Source of the DNA: Thioalkalivibrio sp.
GTDB taxonomy: Bacteria; Pseudomonadota; Gammaproteobacteria; Ectothiorhodospirales; Ectothiorhodospiraceae
Direction: 5' to 3'
Assembly: GCA_007120155.1 (NCBI GenBank)
Contig: SKOF01000021.1
Coordinates: 1 to 18,065, forward strand
Length of the DNA: 18,065 nt
Position numbers and translations under genes: made by a program. The notes below the pieces were generated by a model, which was given only the letters and a program-made list of their open reading frames with translations, searched no databases and was not told where the DNA came from. Shown piece by piece: positions 1 to 9,031 of the stretch; within the stretch, counting starts at the first letter, position 1, and the number at the start of each line of letters is the position of its first letter.

Positions 1-121
1 CGTTAGGCGTTAGGCGTTAGGCGTTAGGCGTTAGGCGTTAGGCGTTAGGCGTTAGGCGTTAGGCGTTAGGCGTTAGGCGTTAGGCGTTAGGCGTTAGGCG
101 TTAGGCGTTAGGCGTTAGGCG
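1..121. repeat. Perfect 7-bp tandem array, unit CGTTAGG, 17 copies
   Basis: Seventeen uninterrupted copies of CGTTAGG run from the first base of the window, so the array may continue to the left. It lies beyond the 3' end of dsbC. The unit carries TAG on the plus strand and TAA on the minus strand. Because 7 is not a multiple of 3, the array has stop codons in all six frames. No gene crosses it. Its perfect copies suggest recent expansion by slippage. Confidence 0.97.
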
Positions 122-168
122 AGGAGCGTACTAACCGTGCCGAGCGATGCAAGTGCTGCTATCAAATT

Positions 169-190
169 CCCTCCCCCTCATGGGGGAGGG
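169..190 (-). terminator. Hairpin downstream of dsbC, possible terminator
   Basis: A perfect 9-bp stem (CCCTCCCCC / GGGGGAGGG) with a 4-nt loop lies about 46 bp past the dsbC stop. Read on the minus strand it is followed by AATTTGAT, a short and imperfect U-rich tail. The stem also belongs to a dispersed CCCTC-rich repeat, a version of which occurs at about 2151-2190. It could therefore be a repeat first and a terminator second. Confidence 0.4.
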
Positions 191-207
191 CCAGGGAGGG
201 GGTGGTT

Positions 208-250
208 TCACGCCTATCCCCTACCCCCCTCACGATTCACCCCTCACCGT
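208..250 (-). repeat. Degenerate heptad repeat over the dsbC 3' end
   Basis: Read on the minus strand this is a run of degenerate 7-mers of the type GGGGTGA that includes the last codons and the TGA stop of dsbC. The block 208-237 is nearly identical to 2204-2232 at the slipin 3' end (TCACGCCT-TCCCCT...CTCACGATT on the plus strand), in the same orientation relative to the gene. The two genes are unrelated, so this is a mobile or conserved gene-end element rather than coding similarity. Confidence 0.7.
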
Positions 251-968
251 CCTTCGCCTGTTCCAGGATCCGCTCCATGTCGTCCACCGGGCGGTAGCCG
301 GGCAGCATGGCGCCGGATTCCAGGACCAGGGCGGGGGTGCCCTGAACGCCCAGTCGCTCGCCCAGCGCCATGTGCTCCTGAACGGGATTGTCGCAGTCGG
401 CCACGGGGATCTCGCGACCCAGCTTGGCCTCATCCATGGCATGGTTGCGATCCTCGGCACACCAGATGCCCACGGCCTTGAGGTAACTCGGGGAGTTGAT
501 TCCGGTGCGCGGGAACAGCAGGTAACGGATCTTGATGCCGCGCTCGTTGTACTCACTCATCTCCGCGTGCATCCGGCGGCAGAAGGTGCAGTCCGCGTCG
601 GTAAAGACCGTCAGCACATGCCGGGTCTCGCCGTTGGGCGGATAGACCACCATGCGCGACTCGTCCAGGGTGTCCACCACCTGCTTCCTGGCCTGGGTGC
701 GGCTGGCTTCCGTCAGGCTGGTCCGGGTCTCGGTGTCCACCAGGTTGCCCTCGAGCACGTACTTTCCATCCCCGCTCATGTAGAAGACCTGGATGCCGTA
801 GCGCACCTCGAACACCCCCTCCACCGGCGTTTCCACGACCGCGTCCGGGGTGGCGTTGGGAATGAGGGCCTGCATCCGCTCACGCACCACTTCTTCCGAG
901 GCGATGGCGGACAGGGAAATACCGGCCAGGACGAGACCCAGCAGGGCGGCAATCGGGGGCTTGATCAT
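237..968 (-). CDS. dsbC: Thiol:disulfide interchange protein DsbC
   Basis: Periplasmic disulfide isomerase/reductase that reshuffles wrong disulfides in exported proteins. The 243-residue product has a signal peptide (residues 1-24, hydrophobic core followed by AIASEE), an N-terminal DsbC dimerisation domain, and a thioredoxin fold with the active site C127-T-F-C130. It keeps the cis-proline loop T211-P212 and a second cysteine pair, C170 and C192, matching the structural disulfide of E. coli DsbC. The family usually has CGYC at the active site, so CTFC is a variant. The start was chosen at 968 because the longer open frame (to 1094) would put 42 extra residues before the signal peptide; a GGAAGG ribosome site lies about 10 nt upstream. 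It follows xerD on the same strand after 196 bp, as in E. coli (xerD-dsbC). Its stop lies inside a heptad repeat. Confidence 0.93.
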   Translation of the reverse strand: MIKPPIAALLGLVLAGISLSAIASEEVVRERMQALIPNATPDAVVETPVEGVFEVRYGIQVFYMSGDGKYVLEGNLVDTETRTSLTEASRTQARKQVVDTLDESRMVVYPPNGETRHVLTVFTDADCTFCRRMHAEMSEYNERGIKIRYLLFPRTGINSPSYLKAVGIWCAEDRNHAMDEAKLGREIPVADCDNPVQEHMALGERLGVQGTPALVLESGAMLPGYRPVDDMERILEQAKDGEG

Positions 969-1047
969 GTAATCGGACCTTCCGGGAGATAAGTGATTTT
1001 CAGCTTCGCTGGAAGTAAGACGCGTGATGATGCCAAAGATTCCATCC

Positions 1048-1168
1048 AAGTGGGAATCCTGAATTGCGAAGCGAGAAATAACGGCACTCAGCATCCACAG
1101 TCCGGGACACCCCCATTCCCACTCCCGGATTCACACTTCCAAATTCCCAATTCCCAATTCCCACTTAT
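1048..1168. repeat. Heptad repeats in the xerD-dsbC spacer with an inverted partner
   Basis: On the plus strand 1108-1168 is a degenerate 7-mer array, clearest as AATTCCC repeats at 1141-1160. It reaches the xerD stop (TAA, 1167-1165). A perfect 10-bp inverted match, AAGTGGGAAT at 1048-1057 and ATTCCCACTT at 1157-1166, lets the spacer fold back on itself. The rest of the spacer (969-1047) shows only the dsbC ribosome site and no obvious sigma-70 promoter. Confidence 0.7.
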
Positions 1169-2091
1169 CCCCTTGGATGGTGTTCCCCGTGCAGTTCCTT
1201 GAGCCGCGCCCGGGCCACGTGGGTATAGATCTGCGTGGTGGAGAGATCGCTGTGACCGAGCAGCATCTGGACCACACGCAGGTCCGCGCCGTGGTTGAGC
1301 AGGTGGGTGGCGAAGGCATGGCGCAGGGTGTGGGGCGAGAGGTGCTTGCGGATGCCCGCCCGGGCGGCGTAACGGCGGATCAGGTGCCAGAAGGCCTGGC
1401 GGGTCATGCGGCCGCCGCGTCTGGTCACGAACAGGTCATCGCAGGCGCCCCGGCCCTTGAGCAGCTCGGGGCGTGACTGCTCCAGATAACGGGCCACCCA
1501 GGCGGAGGCCTCCTCGCCCACGGGCACAAGGCGCTCCTTGCCGCCCTTGCCCACGGTACGCACCACCCCGTGGCGAAGATTCACCTGGTCCACCCCGAGG
1601 CCGACCAGTTCCGACACCCGCAGCCCGGTGGCATAGATCAACTCCAGCATGGCGCGGTCCCTGAGCCCCAGATCCGCATCGACATCCGGCGCGGCCAGAA
1701 GGGCCTCCACGTCTGCCTCGCTCAGGGTGTCCGGCAGCGGCCGCCCCAGCCGGGGCGAGTCGATCTGAGCCGTGGGATCATCCATGCGGCGGCCATCGCG
1801 CACCAGATGGCGGTAAAACCGGCGCAGGCTGGAAAGCAGCCGGGCGGTGGAGCGGGGCCGGGCCCCGGCGGCGACGCGATGGGAGAGGTAGGCCAGCAGA
1901 TCGGCCCGGTCCGCCCGCTCCACCGCCTTGCCCGCTTCCGCAAGCCAGCGGGCCAACGCCGTCAGGTCGGCCCGGTAGGCGGACAGGGTATGTTCACTGA
2001 GACCATGCTCGGCCCAGATGGAGTCGAGGAAGGCATCGATGGCGGCAGTGGACGGGTCTGAGCTCTTGCCGGCCGTTGGGACTCTGTTCAC
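1165..2091 (-). CDS. xerD: Site-specific tyrosine recombinase XerD
   Basis: Tyrosine recombinase that, with XerC, resolves chromosome dimers at dif during division. The 308-residue product has the N-terminal SAM-like core-binding domain (about 15-105) and the catalytic domain with all six expected residues: R158 (ATGLRVSEL), K182 (GKGGKER), H254 and R257 (SPHTLRHAFATHL), H280 (LLGHSD) and nucleophile Y289 (TQIYTHV). Length and motifs are normal for XerD, and the dsbC neighbour favours XerD over XerC. The start is a GTG at 2091 with a weak ribosome site, so a slightly different start is possible. There is no integration-site or phage context, so this is the housekeeping enzyme and not a mobile-element integrase. 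Confidence 0.95.
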   Translation of the reverse strand: MNRVPTAGKSSDPSTAAIDAFLDSIWAEHGLSEHTLSAYRADLTALARWLAEAGKAVERADRADLLAYLSHRVAAGARPRSTARLLSSLRRFYRHLVRDGRRMDDPTAQIDSPRLGRPLPDTLSEADVEALLAAPDVDADLGLRDRAMLELIYATGLRVSELVGLGVDQVNLRHGVVRTVGKGGKERLVPVGEEASAWVARYLEQSRPELLKGRGACDDLFVTRRGGRMTRQAFWHLIRRYAARAGIRKHLSPHTLRHAFATHLLNHGADLRVVQMLLGHSDLSTTQIYTHVARARLKELHGEHHPRG

Positions 2092-2113
2092 TTACGCTGG
2101 CCAGGGTTTGAGT

Positions 2114-2228
2114 GTGAGGCGTCAGGGGACAGGTGAGAGGCGGCCTGAACCACCCTCACCCCGGCCCTCTCCGTGAGGCAAAGGGGGGGGTGTCCTCGTC
2201 GCCTCACGCCTGTCCCCTCACCCCTCAC
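2114..2228. repeat. Inverted 29-nt repeat pair between slipin and xerD
   Basis: The arms 2114-2142 and 2200-2228 are reverse complements at 25 of 29 positions, both built of degenerate GTGAGGN-type heptads. The right arm contains the slipin stop codon (TGA, 2227-2225). The 57-nt loop holds a CCCTCACCCCGGCCCTCTCC-type segment that resembles the stem beyond dsbC in the opposite orientation. The whole could form a long hairpin in the transcript after slipin. It may serve as a terminator or mRNA end stabiliser, but it has no U-tract. Confidence 0.75.
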
Positions 2229-2977
2229 GATTTCTTCGTGATTGCCTTGAATATTTCCCCCATCTCGATGGGCAGCGGGAAGAACAGGGTGGACGAGCCG
2301 GTCTTGGTGGACATGTCGTTCATGGTCTGCAGGTAACGCAACTGCAATGCGGCGGGGTAACGTCCGATGATCTCGGCAGCCTCCGACAGCTTTTCGGCGG
2401 CCTGCAGTTCGCCTTCCGCGTGGATCACCTTGGCGCGCCGTTCACGCTCGGCCTCGGCCTGACGGGCGATGGCGCGGATCATGCTTTCGTTGAGATCCAC
2501 GTGCTTGATCTCCACGTTGGTCACCTTGATGCCCCAGGCGTCGGTCTGCTTGTCGAGGATCTCCTGGATGTCGACGTTGAGCTTGTCGCGCTCGGAGAGC
2601 ATCTCGTCCAGATCGTGCTTGCCCAACACCGAGCGCAGGGTGGTCTGGGCCAGCTGGCTGGTGGCGGCATAGTAGTCCTCCACCTGGATGATGGCCTTGT
2701 TGGGGTCCATGACGCGGAAGTAGAGCACCGCGTTGACACGCACCGTCACGTTGTCCTGGGAGATCACATCCTGGCTCGGCACGTCCAGGGTAATGATACG
2801 CAGGTCCACCCGCACCATCTGTTGAATGCCAGGGATGACGATAATCAGGCCGGGACCCTTCACGGCCTGGAAACGGCCCAGGAAAAAGACCACGCCACGT
2901 TCGTACTCCGGAACGATCCGGATGGACATGACCAGCAGGCCCACGACCAGGGCCACGGGTACCAGATAGGCGATCAT
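2225..2977 (-). CDS. Slipin/stomatin-like SPFH membrane protein
   Basis: A 250-residue SPFH (prohibitin/stomatin) protein. It has one N-terminal hydrophobic segment (about residues 3-22), the SPFH domain beginning with IVPEYERGVVFFLGRF, and a C-terminal helical region rich in Glu, Ala and Arg (about 165-215, AEAERERRAKVIHAEGELQAAEKL) that in this family forms coiled coils and oligomers. Family members organise membrane microdomains, and partner NfeD proteases cleave stomatin tails in archaea. The start codon overlaps the nfeD stop by ATGA, so the two genes are translationally coupled. The pair nfeD-slipin is a widely conserved operon. The exact physiological role is not known. The stop lies in an inverted heptad repeat. 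Confidence 0.93.
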   Translation of the reverse strand: MIAYLVPVALVVGLLVMSIRIVPEYERGVVFFLGRFQAVKGPGLIIVIPGIQQMVRVDLRIITLDVPSQDVISQDNVTVRVNAVLYFRVMDPNKAIIQVEDYYAATSQLAQTTLRSVLGKHDLDEMLSERDKLNVDIQEILDKQTDAWGIKVTNVEIKHVDLNESMIRAIARQAEAERERRAKVIHAEGELQAAEKLSEAAEIIGRYPAALQLRYLQTMNDMSTKTGSSTLFFPLPIEMGEIFKAITKKS

Positions 2978-4473
2978 GTGGCAGCTCCTTTGTTGGTGTC
3001 AGTTTGCTCAGCAACCGGCTCCACTTCGAGCCGCAGGCCCTTCATTCCGGTGACTCTTACCGAATCCCCCTCGTAAACCGGCACTGGAGACTCGGCGGAC
3101 CAGGACTCGCTGTGCAGCCAGACGCGTCCCTTGTTGCCCTCGAAATCCTCCACGGCCGTACCTTCCAGACCGATCATTTCCTCCTGGCCCGTGACCACCT
3201 TGCGCCTCCGGATGCCAAACAGCCGACTCAGGATCCAGATGAAGAACCCGGCTGACACCAGCGCGACACCGCCGATCAGCGGGATGGAGATATTCAGGGT
3301 TGCTTCGTCCATCAGAATGATCGATCCCAGTACGAACGCGGCGATGCCGCCGAAGCCCAGTATGCCGAAACTGGGCGCGAAGGCCTCGGCAATCATCAAT
3401 ACGATACCCAGAAGGATGAGCGCAAGCCCCGCGTAGTTGATCGGCAGCACCTGGAAGGCGTACAGGGCCAGCACCAGGCAGATCACGCCCACCACGCCGG
3501 GGAAGATGTTGCCCGGGTTGGCCAGCTCGAAGATGATGCCGTAGATGCCCACCATCATCAGGATGTAGGCGATGTTGGGGTTGGTGATCACCGACAGCAG
3601 CCGGCTACGCCAGTCCGGCTCGATCTCCACCACCTGCAGATTCTCGGTATCCAGGGTGCGCTCGCCGATCTCCATCTTGACGGTGCGCCCGTGGATCTGC
3701 TGGAGCAGATCGTCAACACTCTCGGCCACCACGTCGATGACATTCTTCTCCAGCGCATCGGTGGCAGTCAGGTTGACGGCTTCGCGCACCGCCTGTTCCG
3801 CCCAATCGGCGTTTCGGCCGTGACGCTCGGCCAGCCCGCGGATGTAGGCCACCGCGTCCTCGAGCACCTTGCGCTCCATGGGCGTTTCACCGCGGCGGGG
3901 CTCGGCGGGCCGTTCCTCTTGCGCATCGGCCGCCTCAGCCGATTCCTCGCCCTCCTTCCGTTCTTCCTCCTTCTTGTCGTCCCTGTCGCGGCTGCGATCC
4001 TCGCGCTCCGGTTCGTCCGGCATGCCTGGCATGCCGCCGATCTGCACCGGAGTCGCCGAGCCCAGGTTCGTCGCCGGGGCCATGGCCGCGATATGGCTTG
4101 CATAGAGGATGTAGGTGCCCGCACTGGCGGCCCGGGATCCGGCGGGGGAGACGTAGGTGGCGACGGGCACCGGAGAGGAGAGGATCTCCTTGATGATCTC
4201 GCGCATGGCGGTGTCGAGACCACCCGGGGTGTCCATGCGCAGGATCACGACCTCGGCACCATCGTCGCGCGCCTGCCGGATGCCGCGCACGACGTAATCG
4301 CTGGTGGCGGGCCCGATGGCGCCGGAGATCTCCAGCAGGACCGCGGTACGCCGGTCATCCTGACCGGAGACCCCCAGGGCAAGGCCGGCGCCCAGCAGGA
4401 ACAGGAAGCCCCACACCAGGAGGCGGAACATGCCTGCGAATCCGTGTCGCGTTTCACCCATGCCAGTTATCAT
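2974..4473 (-). CDS. NfeD family membrane-bound ClpP-class serine protease
   Basis: A long-form NfeD protein of about 499 residues. It has an N-terminal signal or anchor (about 15-36), a ClpP-like protease domain with a probable Ser-Lys dyad (S117 in SRAASAGTYIL, K202 in PMERKVLEDAVAYIR), four or five membrane segments (about 300-420) and a C-terminal OB-fold NfeD domain (about 430-487). Between the two catalytic elements is a roughly 45-residue charged, low-complexity stretch (153-197, mostly Glu, Arg, Asp and Lys), probably a disordered loop. Its known partner type, a slipin, is encoded immediately downstream with an ATGA overlap. Candidate starts are 4473, 4461 and 4431; 4473 is chosen because a GGGA lies just upstream, but this is uncertain. 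The open frame extends to 4533, which would overlap mobA. Confidence 0.9.
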   Translation of the reverse strand: MITGMGETRHGFAGMFRLLVWGFLFLLGAGLALGVSGQDDRRTAVLLEISGAIGPATSDYVVRGIRQARDDGAEVVILRMDTPGGLDTAMREIIKEILSSPVPVATYVSPAGSRAASAGTYILYASHIAAMAPATNLGSATPVQIGGMPGMPDEPEREDRSRDRDDKKEEERKEGEESAEAADAQEERPAEPRRGETPMERKVLEDAVAYIRGLAERHGRNADWAEQAVREAVNLTATDALEKNVIDVVAESVDDLLQQIHGRTVKMEIGERTLDTENLQVVEIEPDWRSRLLSVITNPNIAYILMMVGIYGIIFELANPGNIFPGVVGVICLVLALYAFQVLPINYAGLALILLGIVLMIAEAFAPSFGILGFGGIAAFVLGSIILMDEATLNISIPLIGGVALVSAGFFIWILSRLFGIRRRKVVTGQEEMIGLEGTAVEDFEGNKGRVWLHSESWSAESPVPVYEGDSVRVTGMKGLRLEVEPVAEQTDTNKGAAT

Positions 4474-4502
4474 AGCATCCCGTTCACGTAGCCTCTCTGA
4501 CC

Positions 4503-5114
4503 ATGGCACAGGAAAATCATTCAATCGGGGCAATCACCGGCGCCGTGCTGGCCGGCGGCAGGGCGACGCGCATGGGAGGCCGGGACAAGGGACTGCTGCC
4601 GCTCGGCGGCCAACCCATGGTGCGGCGCGTGATCCGCGCCCTCGCACCCCAGGTGCGTACGCTTGTGATCAACGCCAACCGCAACGAACCCGTCTATGCC
4701 ACCTTCGGCCATCCGGTGGTCACAGACGATCATGACGATTATCCCGGCCCCCTGGCCGGCATGGCCGCCGCCCTGCGCCATGCGCCGACGGACTGGGTGC
4801 AATGCGTGCCCTGCGACGCCCCGACACTGCCGGAGGACCTGGTGGCACGACTGTGGCGCGCGGTGCAGGGCACCGATGCCCTGATCGCCCTGCCCTTCGA
4901 CGGCCACCGCATCCAGCCGCTGTTCGCGCTGCTGCACCGGGATCTCCTTCCTGCACTCGACGCCGATATCCGGGCCGGCCGCCTGGCCGTGGGCCGCTGG
5001 ATGCTGGATCACACACACGTGGAGGTGGATTTCTCCGACTGCCCCGAGGGATTCGCGAACCTCAACACGCCCGAGGAACTGGCTTTACATCAGTCAGTGG
5101 TCAGTAGTCAGTAG
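4503..5114 (+). CDS. mobA: Molybdenum cofactor guanylyltransferase MobA
   Basis: Adds GMP to molybdopterin to make Mo-bis(MGD), the cofactor of DMSO-reductase-family enzymes. The 203-residue product shows the nucleotide-binding signature AVLAGGRATRMGGRDKGL (residues 14-31), the DDYPGPLAGM segment (78-87) and a metal-binding CVPCDAP (101-107). Length is usual for MobA. It is divergent from nfeD (29 bp) and convergent with arxR. Its product is required for ArxA encoded 5 kb away, which makes the linkage sensible. The last residues (SVVSSQ) and the TAG stop are encoded by a TCAGTAG-type heptad repeat, so the C-terminus was probably extended or replaced by the repeat. There is no strong ribosome site; the start is set by homology to the family N-terminus. 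Confidence 0.93.
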   Translation: MAQENHSIGAITGAVLAGGRATRMGGRDKGLLPLGGQPMVRRVIRALAPQVRTLVINANRNEPVYATFGHPVVTDDHDDYPGPLAGMAAALRHAPTDWVQCVPCDAPTLPEDLVARLWRAVQGTDALIALPFDGHRIQPLFALLHRDLLPALDADIRAGRLAVGRWMLDHTHVEVDFSDCPEGFANLNTPEELALHQSVVSSQ

Positions 5115-5175
5115 TCAGTTGTCAGTAGTCAGTTGTCAGTTGTCAGTTGTCAGTTGTCAGTTGTCAGTTGTCAGG
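5091..5175. repeat. 7-bp tandem array, units TCAGTAG/TCAGTTG
   Basis: About eleven to twelve copies of TCAGTAG or TCAGTTG run from the last codons of mobA to 5175. The first units mix the two types; the last six are uniform TCAGTTG. The mobA stop (5112-5114) is in this array. Confidence 0.95.
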
Positions 5176-5236
5176 AGCCTGTTCCGCCCCCGCGGCATGT
5201 CAACGGATGCATTCACAATTGACAACTGACTAGTGA

Positions 5237-5246
<10 letters not shown>
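5098..5246. repeat. Inverted 29-nt heptad pair joining the mobA and arxR 3' ends
   Basis: The arms 5098-5126 and 5218-5246 are reverse complements at 27 of 29 positions. mobA (plus) stops in the left arm and arxR (minus, TAG 5239-5237) stops in the right arm, so both convergent genes end inside the same palindrome. It can fold in either transcript and is a plausible bidirectional terminator or insulator, though neither strand has a clear U-tract. Confidence 0.85.
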
Positions 5247-6567
<1,321 letters not shown>

Positions 6568-6571
<4 letters not shown>

Positions 6572-8016
6572 GCGGCCTCCCAGACACGCAGCGGCAGTGA
6601 CACCCGGAATACGGTTTGCCCGTCACCGCTATGTACCTCGATACGCCCTTCCATCTGCTGGACCAACTGGTAGGTGACCCACAGGCCGAGGCCATGACCC
6701 CGGCCCGGCGACCCCGAGAACGGTTCAAACAGGCGGGTCATCTGCATGCGCGAGATGGGTTCTCCGTGATTGATCACCTCCACAAGCAGACCCTGTTCCC
6801 GGGGCCACAGGCGGCAGATCACCCGACCGCCCGGTTCACTCGCCTGCACGGCATTGAGGAGCAGGTTGAGCATGATCTGGCGCACCTGGGTGGAGGGGAG
6901 CGTGAGCGGTTCCCTGACGCGGCTGTCCCAGACCAGTTCCAGTGACTTGCCGTGCGCGTCCGGCAGGATGAGGGTATGGATGTCGTGGATGTCCTGCGGC
7001 GTGAGCGCATGGCTTTCCAGCCGTGCCTCCACGAGCAGCGCGCCCACGGTCTCCTTGATCTGTCGCAAACCCCGTTCCAGCAGCGATATGGTGCGTTCCG
7101 TGACCGCGTCCGGATCGCCATGGCGGCGATAGGTACTGACGGCGTTGAGCATGCCGCCGAGCGGGTTGTTGATCTCGTGGGCGATCCCCGCGGTCAGGCG
7201 CCCCACGGCGGCCAGGCGCTCGGACGCCATGACACCACGTTCCAGTTCCTGCTTCTGGCGCAGTTCGGCGAGCATGCGTTTCAACTGGGTGCCGGCCTGG
7301 CCGATCTCGTCCCTGGATTCGTACAGGCGGCACTCGTCCTCGGAGGGGATCTCCGGGCCGACCCGCCCCATGCAATCGGCCAGCTGCACCAGCGGTTCCG
7401 CCATGCGACGGCCCCAGTACCAGGACAGCGGCAGGAGCAGGACAAGCACCAGCAGCGTGATCAGGCCCGCCCGCCAGACGATGCTGAAGAACCGGGGCAC
7501 GAACAGGGATTTGGGATATTCCATGACCAGCATGCCCAGGTGCACGCCGTCGAACTCGATGGGCGCCACCATGAAGAAGTGGGCGGCCTCGGGCAGCTCA
7601 ACGGCGCGCGGCCCCTTGTCCGCACCCTCCTGTAATGCCGTATCCAGCCTGGCGTACTCCGGGCCCAGTCGATCCAGCCCGACGAGCATGGGGTAGTCCA
7701 TGGGTTGCGTGGACACGTATATCCGCCTGTGCGGATCGAGCACCATGATGAGTTCGGCGCCCAGCGTGGACTGGCCCGCCTGCACCGGCGAATTGATAGT
7801 CTCGTAAACACGCCAGACATCATCGTGAATCAACGGCGTGACGAGGGTATTGGACAGGAGACGCCCCATGCTCTCGGCATTCTCGAACAGATCGCGACGC
7901 ACCTGATCATACTCCCTTGCCAGGATCGCGCCGGTGATGAGCACGGCCGTGATCAGCACCAGCACCGTTGCGCGCAGGGGGATCTTGTAGCGGAAACTGA
8001 GGTTGCGAAGGATCAT
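6568..8016 (-). CDS. arxS: Membrane sensor histidine kinase ArxS
   Basis: A 482-residue sensor kinase with two membrane segments (about 16-33 and 181-201), a periplasmic sensing region of about 145 residues between them, a HAMP linker (about 202-255), the phospho-acceptor helix with H280 in GIAHEINNPLGG, and an ATPase domain with the N box (NLLLNAVQA, about 384-392), the EPF segment (431-433) and the G2 box GHGLGL (440-445). There is no PAS or receiver domain. It is predicted to read the state of ArxX in the periplasm and phosphorylate ArxR. It starts 3 nt after the arxX stop and overlaps arxR, so the three form one operon. Confidence 0.9.
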
Positions 8017-8019
8017 GGT

Positions 8020-8871
8020 TTACAGGCGTCCCGTCGCACGGGCCATGTGCGCGATCTCGTCATAGAGGCTGACGGTACCCGACACGAAGCCGTCGAGGTT
8101 GAGTTTCTCCAGGAGGCGGGTCCCCGTCTCGTCCCGGCCCATATCCATCAGCACGGATTGCACCGCGTCGAACTCGGCCTGCGAAAGCGAGGCGGCGGCC
8201 ACGAACGGCGGAAACCCGAACTTCCCGGATTGCTCGACCACCCGTGTCTGCCCGGTGATCTCCGGATGGATCCGTTCCAGGGTATCCCAGACGTAGCCGT
8301 CCACCGCCCCTCCGTTGGCCATGCCCACGGCCACGGCCTCCACCACCCGCCGATGGGACCAGGTGAAGAACGTCCTGCGGAAGAAGCGCTCGGGCGCGCG
8401 CCCGCGCTGACTCAGCTGATAGAGGGTGTACAGGTAGCCGGAATTGGAATTGGGATCCGAGAAGGCGAATATCTGATCGTCCAGATCGTCCAGGGATGTG
8501 GATGTCCGGTCTATGGCGGGCACGATGAAGTAGGAGCGGTACAGGGGCTGCCCGTGGTACAGAGGCACCGCCAGCAGGCGCATTCGACTCAACTGCTGGA
8601 CGTAGGGGTAGCCGCAGACCCACGCGATGTCCACGCCGCCCATCACCACCTGCTCGATGATCTCCCGGTAGCTGGCCCGTTGCACGAAAGCCACCGGGCG
8701 TCCCAACCGAACCGCCAGGTAACGCCGCCAGTCGTTCAGGAAGGCCGCCTGGTCATCCAGAAACACCGGGGTCAGGCCGATACGCAACGGGGGCGCACCG
8801 GCGACGGCGCCGCCCGCCAGGGCACCCGCCATTCCGGCGGCCAGTCCGCGCAACAGAGTTCTTCGCTTCAT
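8020..8871 (-). CDS. arxX: PhnD-like periplasmic binding protein ArxX, putative arsenic sensor
   Basis: A 283-residue periplasmic phosphate/phosphonate-type binding protein. The N-terminus KRRTLLRGLAAGMAGALAGG is a signal peptide with a Tat-like double arginine. The fold signatures are the ADIAW-like VDIAWVCGYPYV (80-91) and FAFSDPNSNSGYL (136-148), typical of PhnD proteins. There is one cysteine in the whole protein, C86. In the related AioX sensor of aerobic arsenite oxidation, a cysteine is reported to bind As(III). No transporter genes are nearby, so a sensing role with ArxS is more likely than uptake. The open frame extends to 9201 but the upstream part would cross the regulatory dyads; the start at 8871 is set by the signal peptide, although its ribosome site is weak. 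Confidence 0.85.
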   Translation of the reverse strand: MKRRTLLRGLAAGMAGALAGGAVAGAPPLRIGLTPVFLDDQAAFLNDWRRYLAVRLGRPVAFVQRASYREIIEQVVMGGVDIAWVCGYPYVQQLSRMRLLAVPLYHGQPLYRSYFIVPAIDRTSTSLDDLDDQIFAFSDPNSNSGYLYTLYQLSQRGRAPERFFRRTFFTWSHRRVVEAVAVGMANGGAVDGYVWDTLERIHPEITGQTRVVEQSGKFGFPPFVAAASLSQAEFDAVQSVLMDMGRDETGTRLLEKLNLDGFVSGTVSLYDEIAHMARATGRL

Positions 8872-8982
8872 GGGCAATGCACCGGGGCCTGATTGATCGA
8901 AGGCCCGACTGTTCAGTCTAGGCACGACAGTCACCGGGACGACATGAGGCCGATCAATAAACCGGTCCGTCGCGATCCGGTA

Positions 8983-9016
8983 CCGCCGGGTGTTACCCAC
9001 GGGTAACACCCGGCGG
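8983..9016. promoter_or_regulatory. Perfect 16-bp inverted repeat, candidate distal ArxR site
   Basis: CCGCCGGGTGTTACCC and its exact reverse complement are separated by 2 nt. The core GTTACC-N4-GGTAAC (8992-9007) is the same as in the dyad at 9034-9049. It lies about 130 bp upstream of the predicted arxB' transcription start, in the usual range for enhancer sites of sigma-54 activators. There is no T-run on either side, so a terminator is less likely. Confidence 0.65.
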
Positions 9017-9031
9017 CTGAGAACGACCGGC

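Noticed and set aside
1..121. CRISPR array or telomere-like repeat
   Set aside because: The unit is 7 bp with no spacers, and there is no cas gene. Nothing suggests a linear replicon end; it matches the other heptad arrays in the window.
1165..2091. Phage or integron integrase
   Set aside because: It sits beside dsbC as in the housekeeping xerD locus, has normal XerD length, and has no attachment sites or phage genes around it.
8020..8871. Phosphonate ABC transporter binding subunit
   Set aside because: There are no permease or ATPase genes nearby, and it is in an operon with a histidine kinase and response regulator.
8983..9016. Rho-independent terminator
   Set aside because: It has a perfect stem but no T-run on either side, lies between divergent start sites, and shares its core with a second dyad, so an operator fits better.
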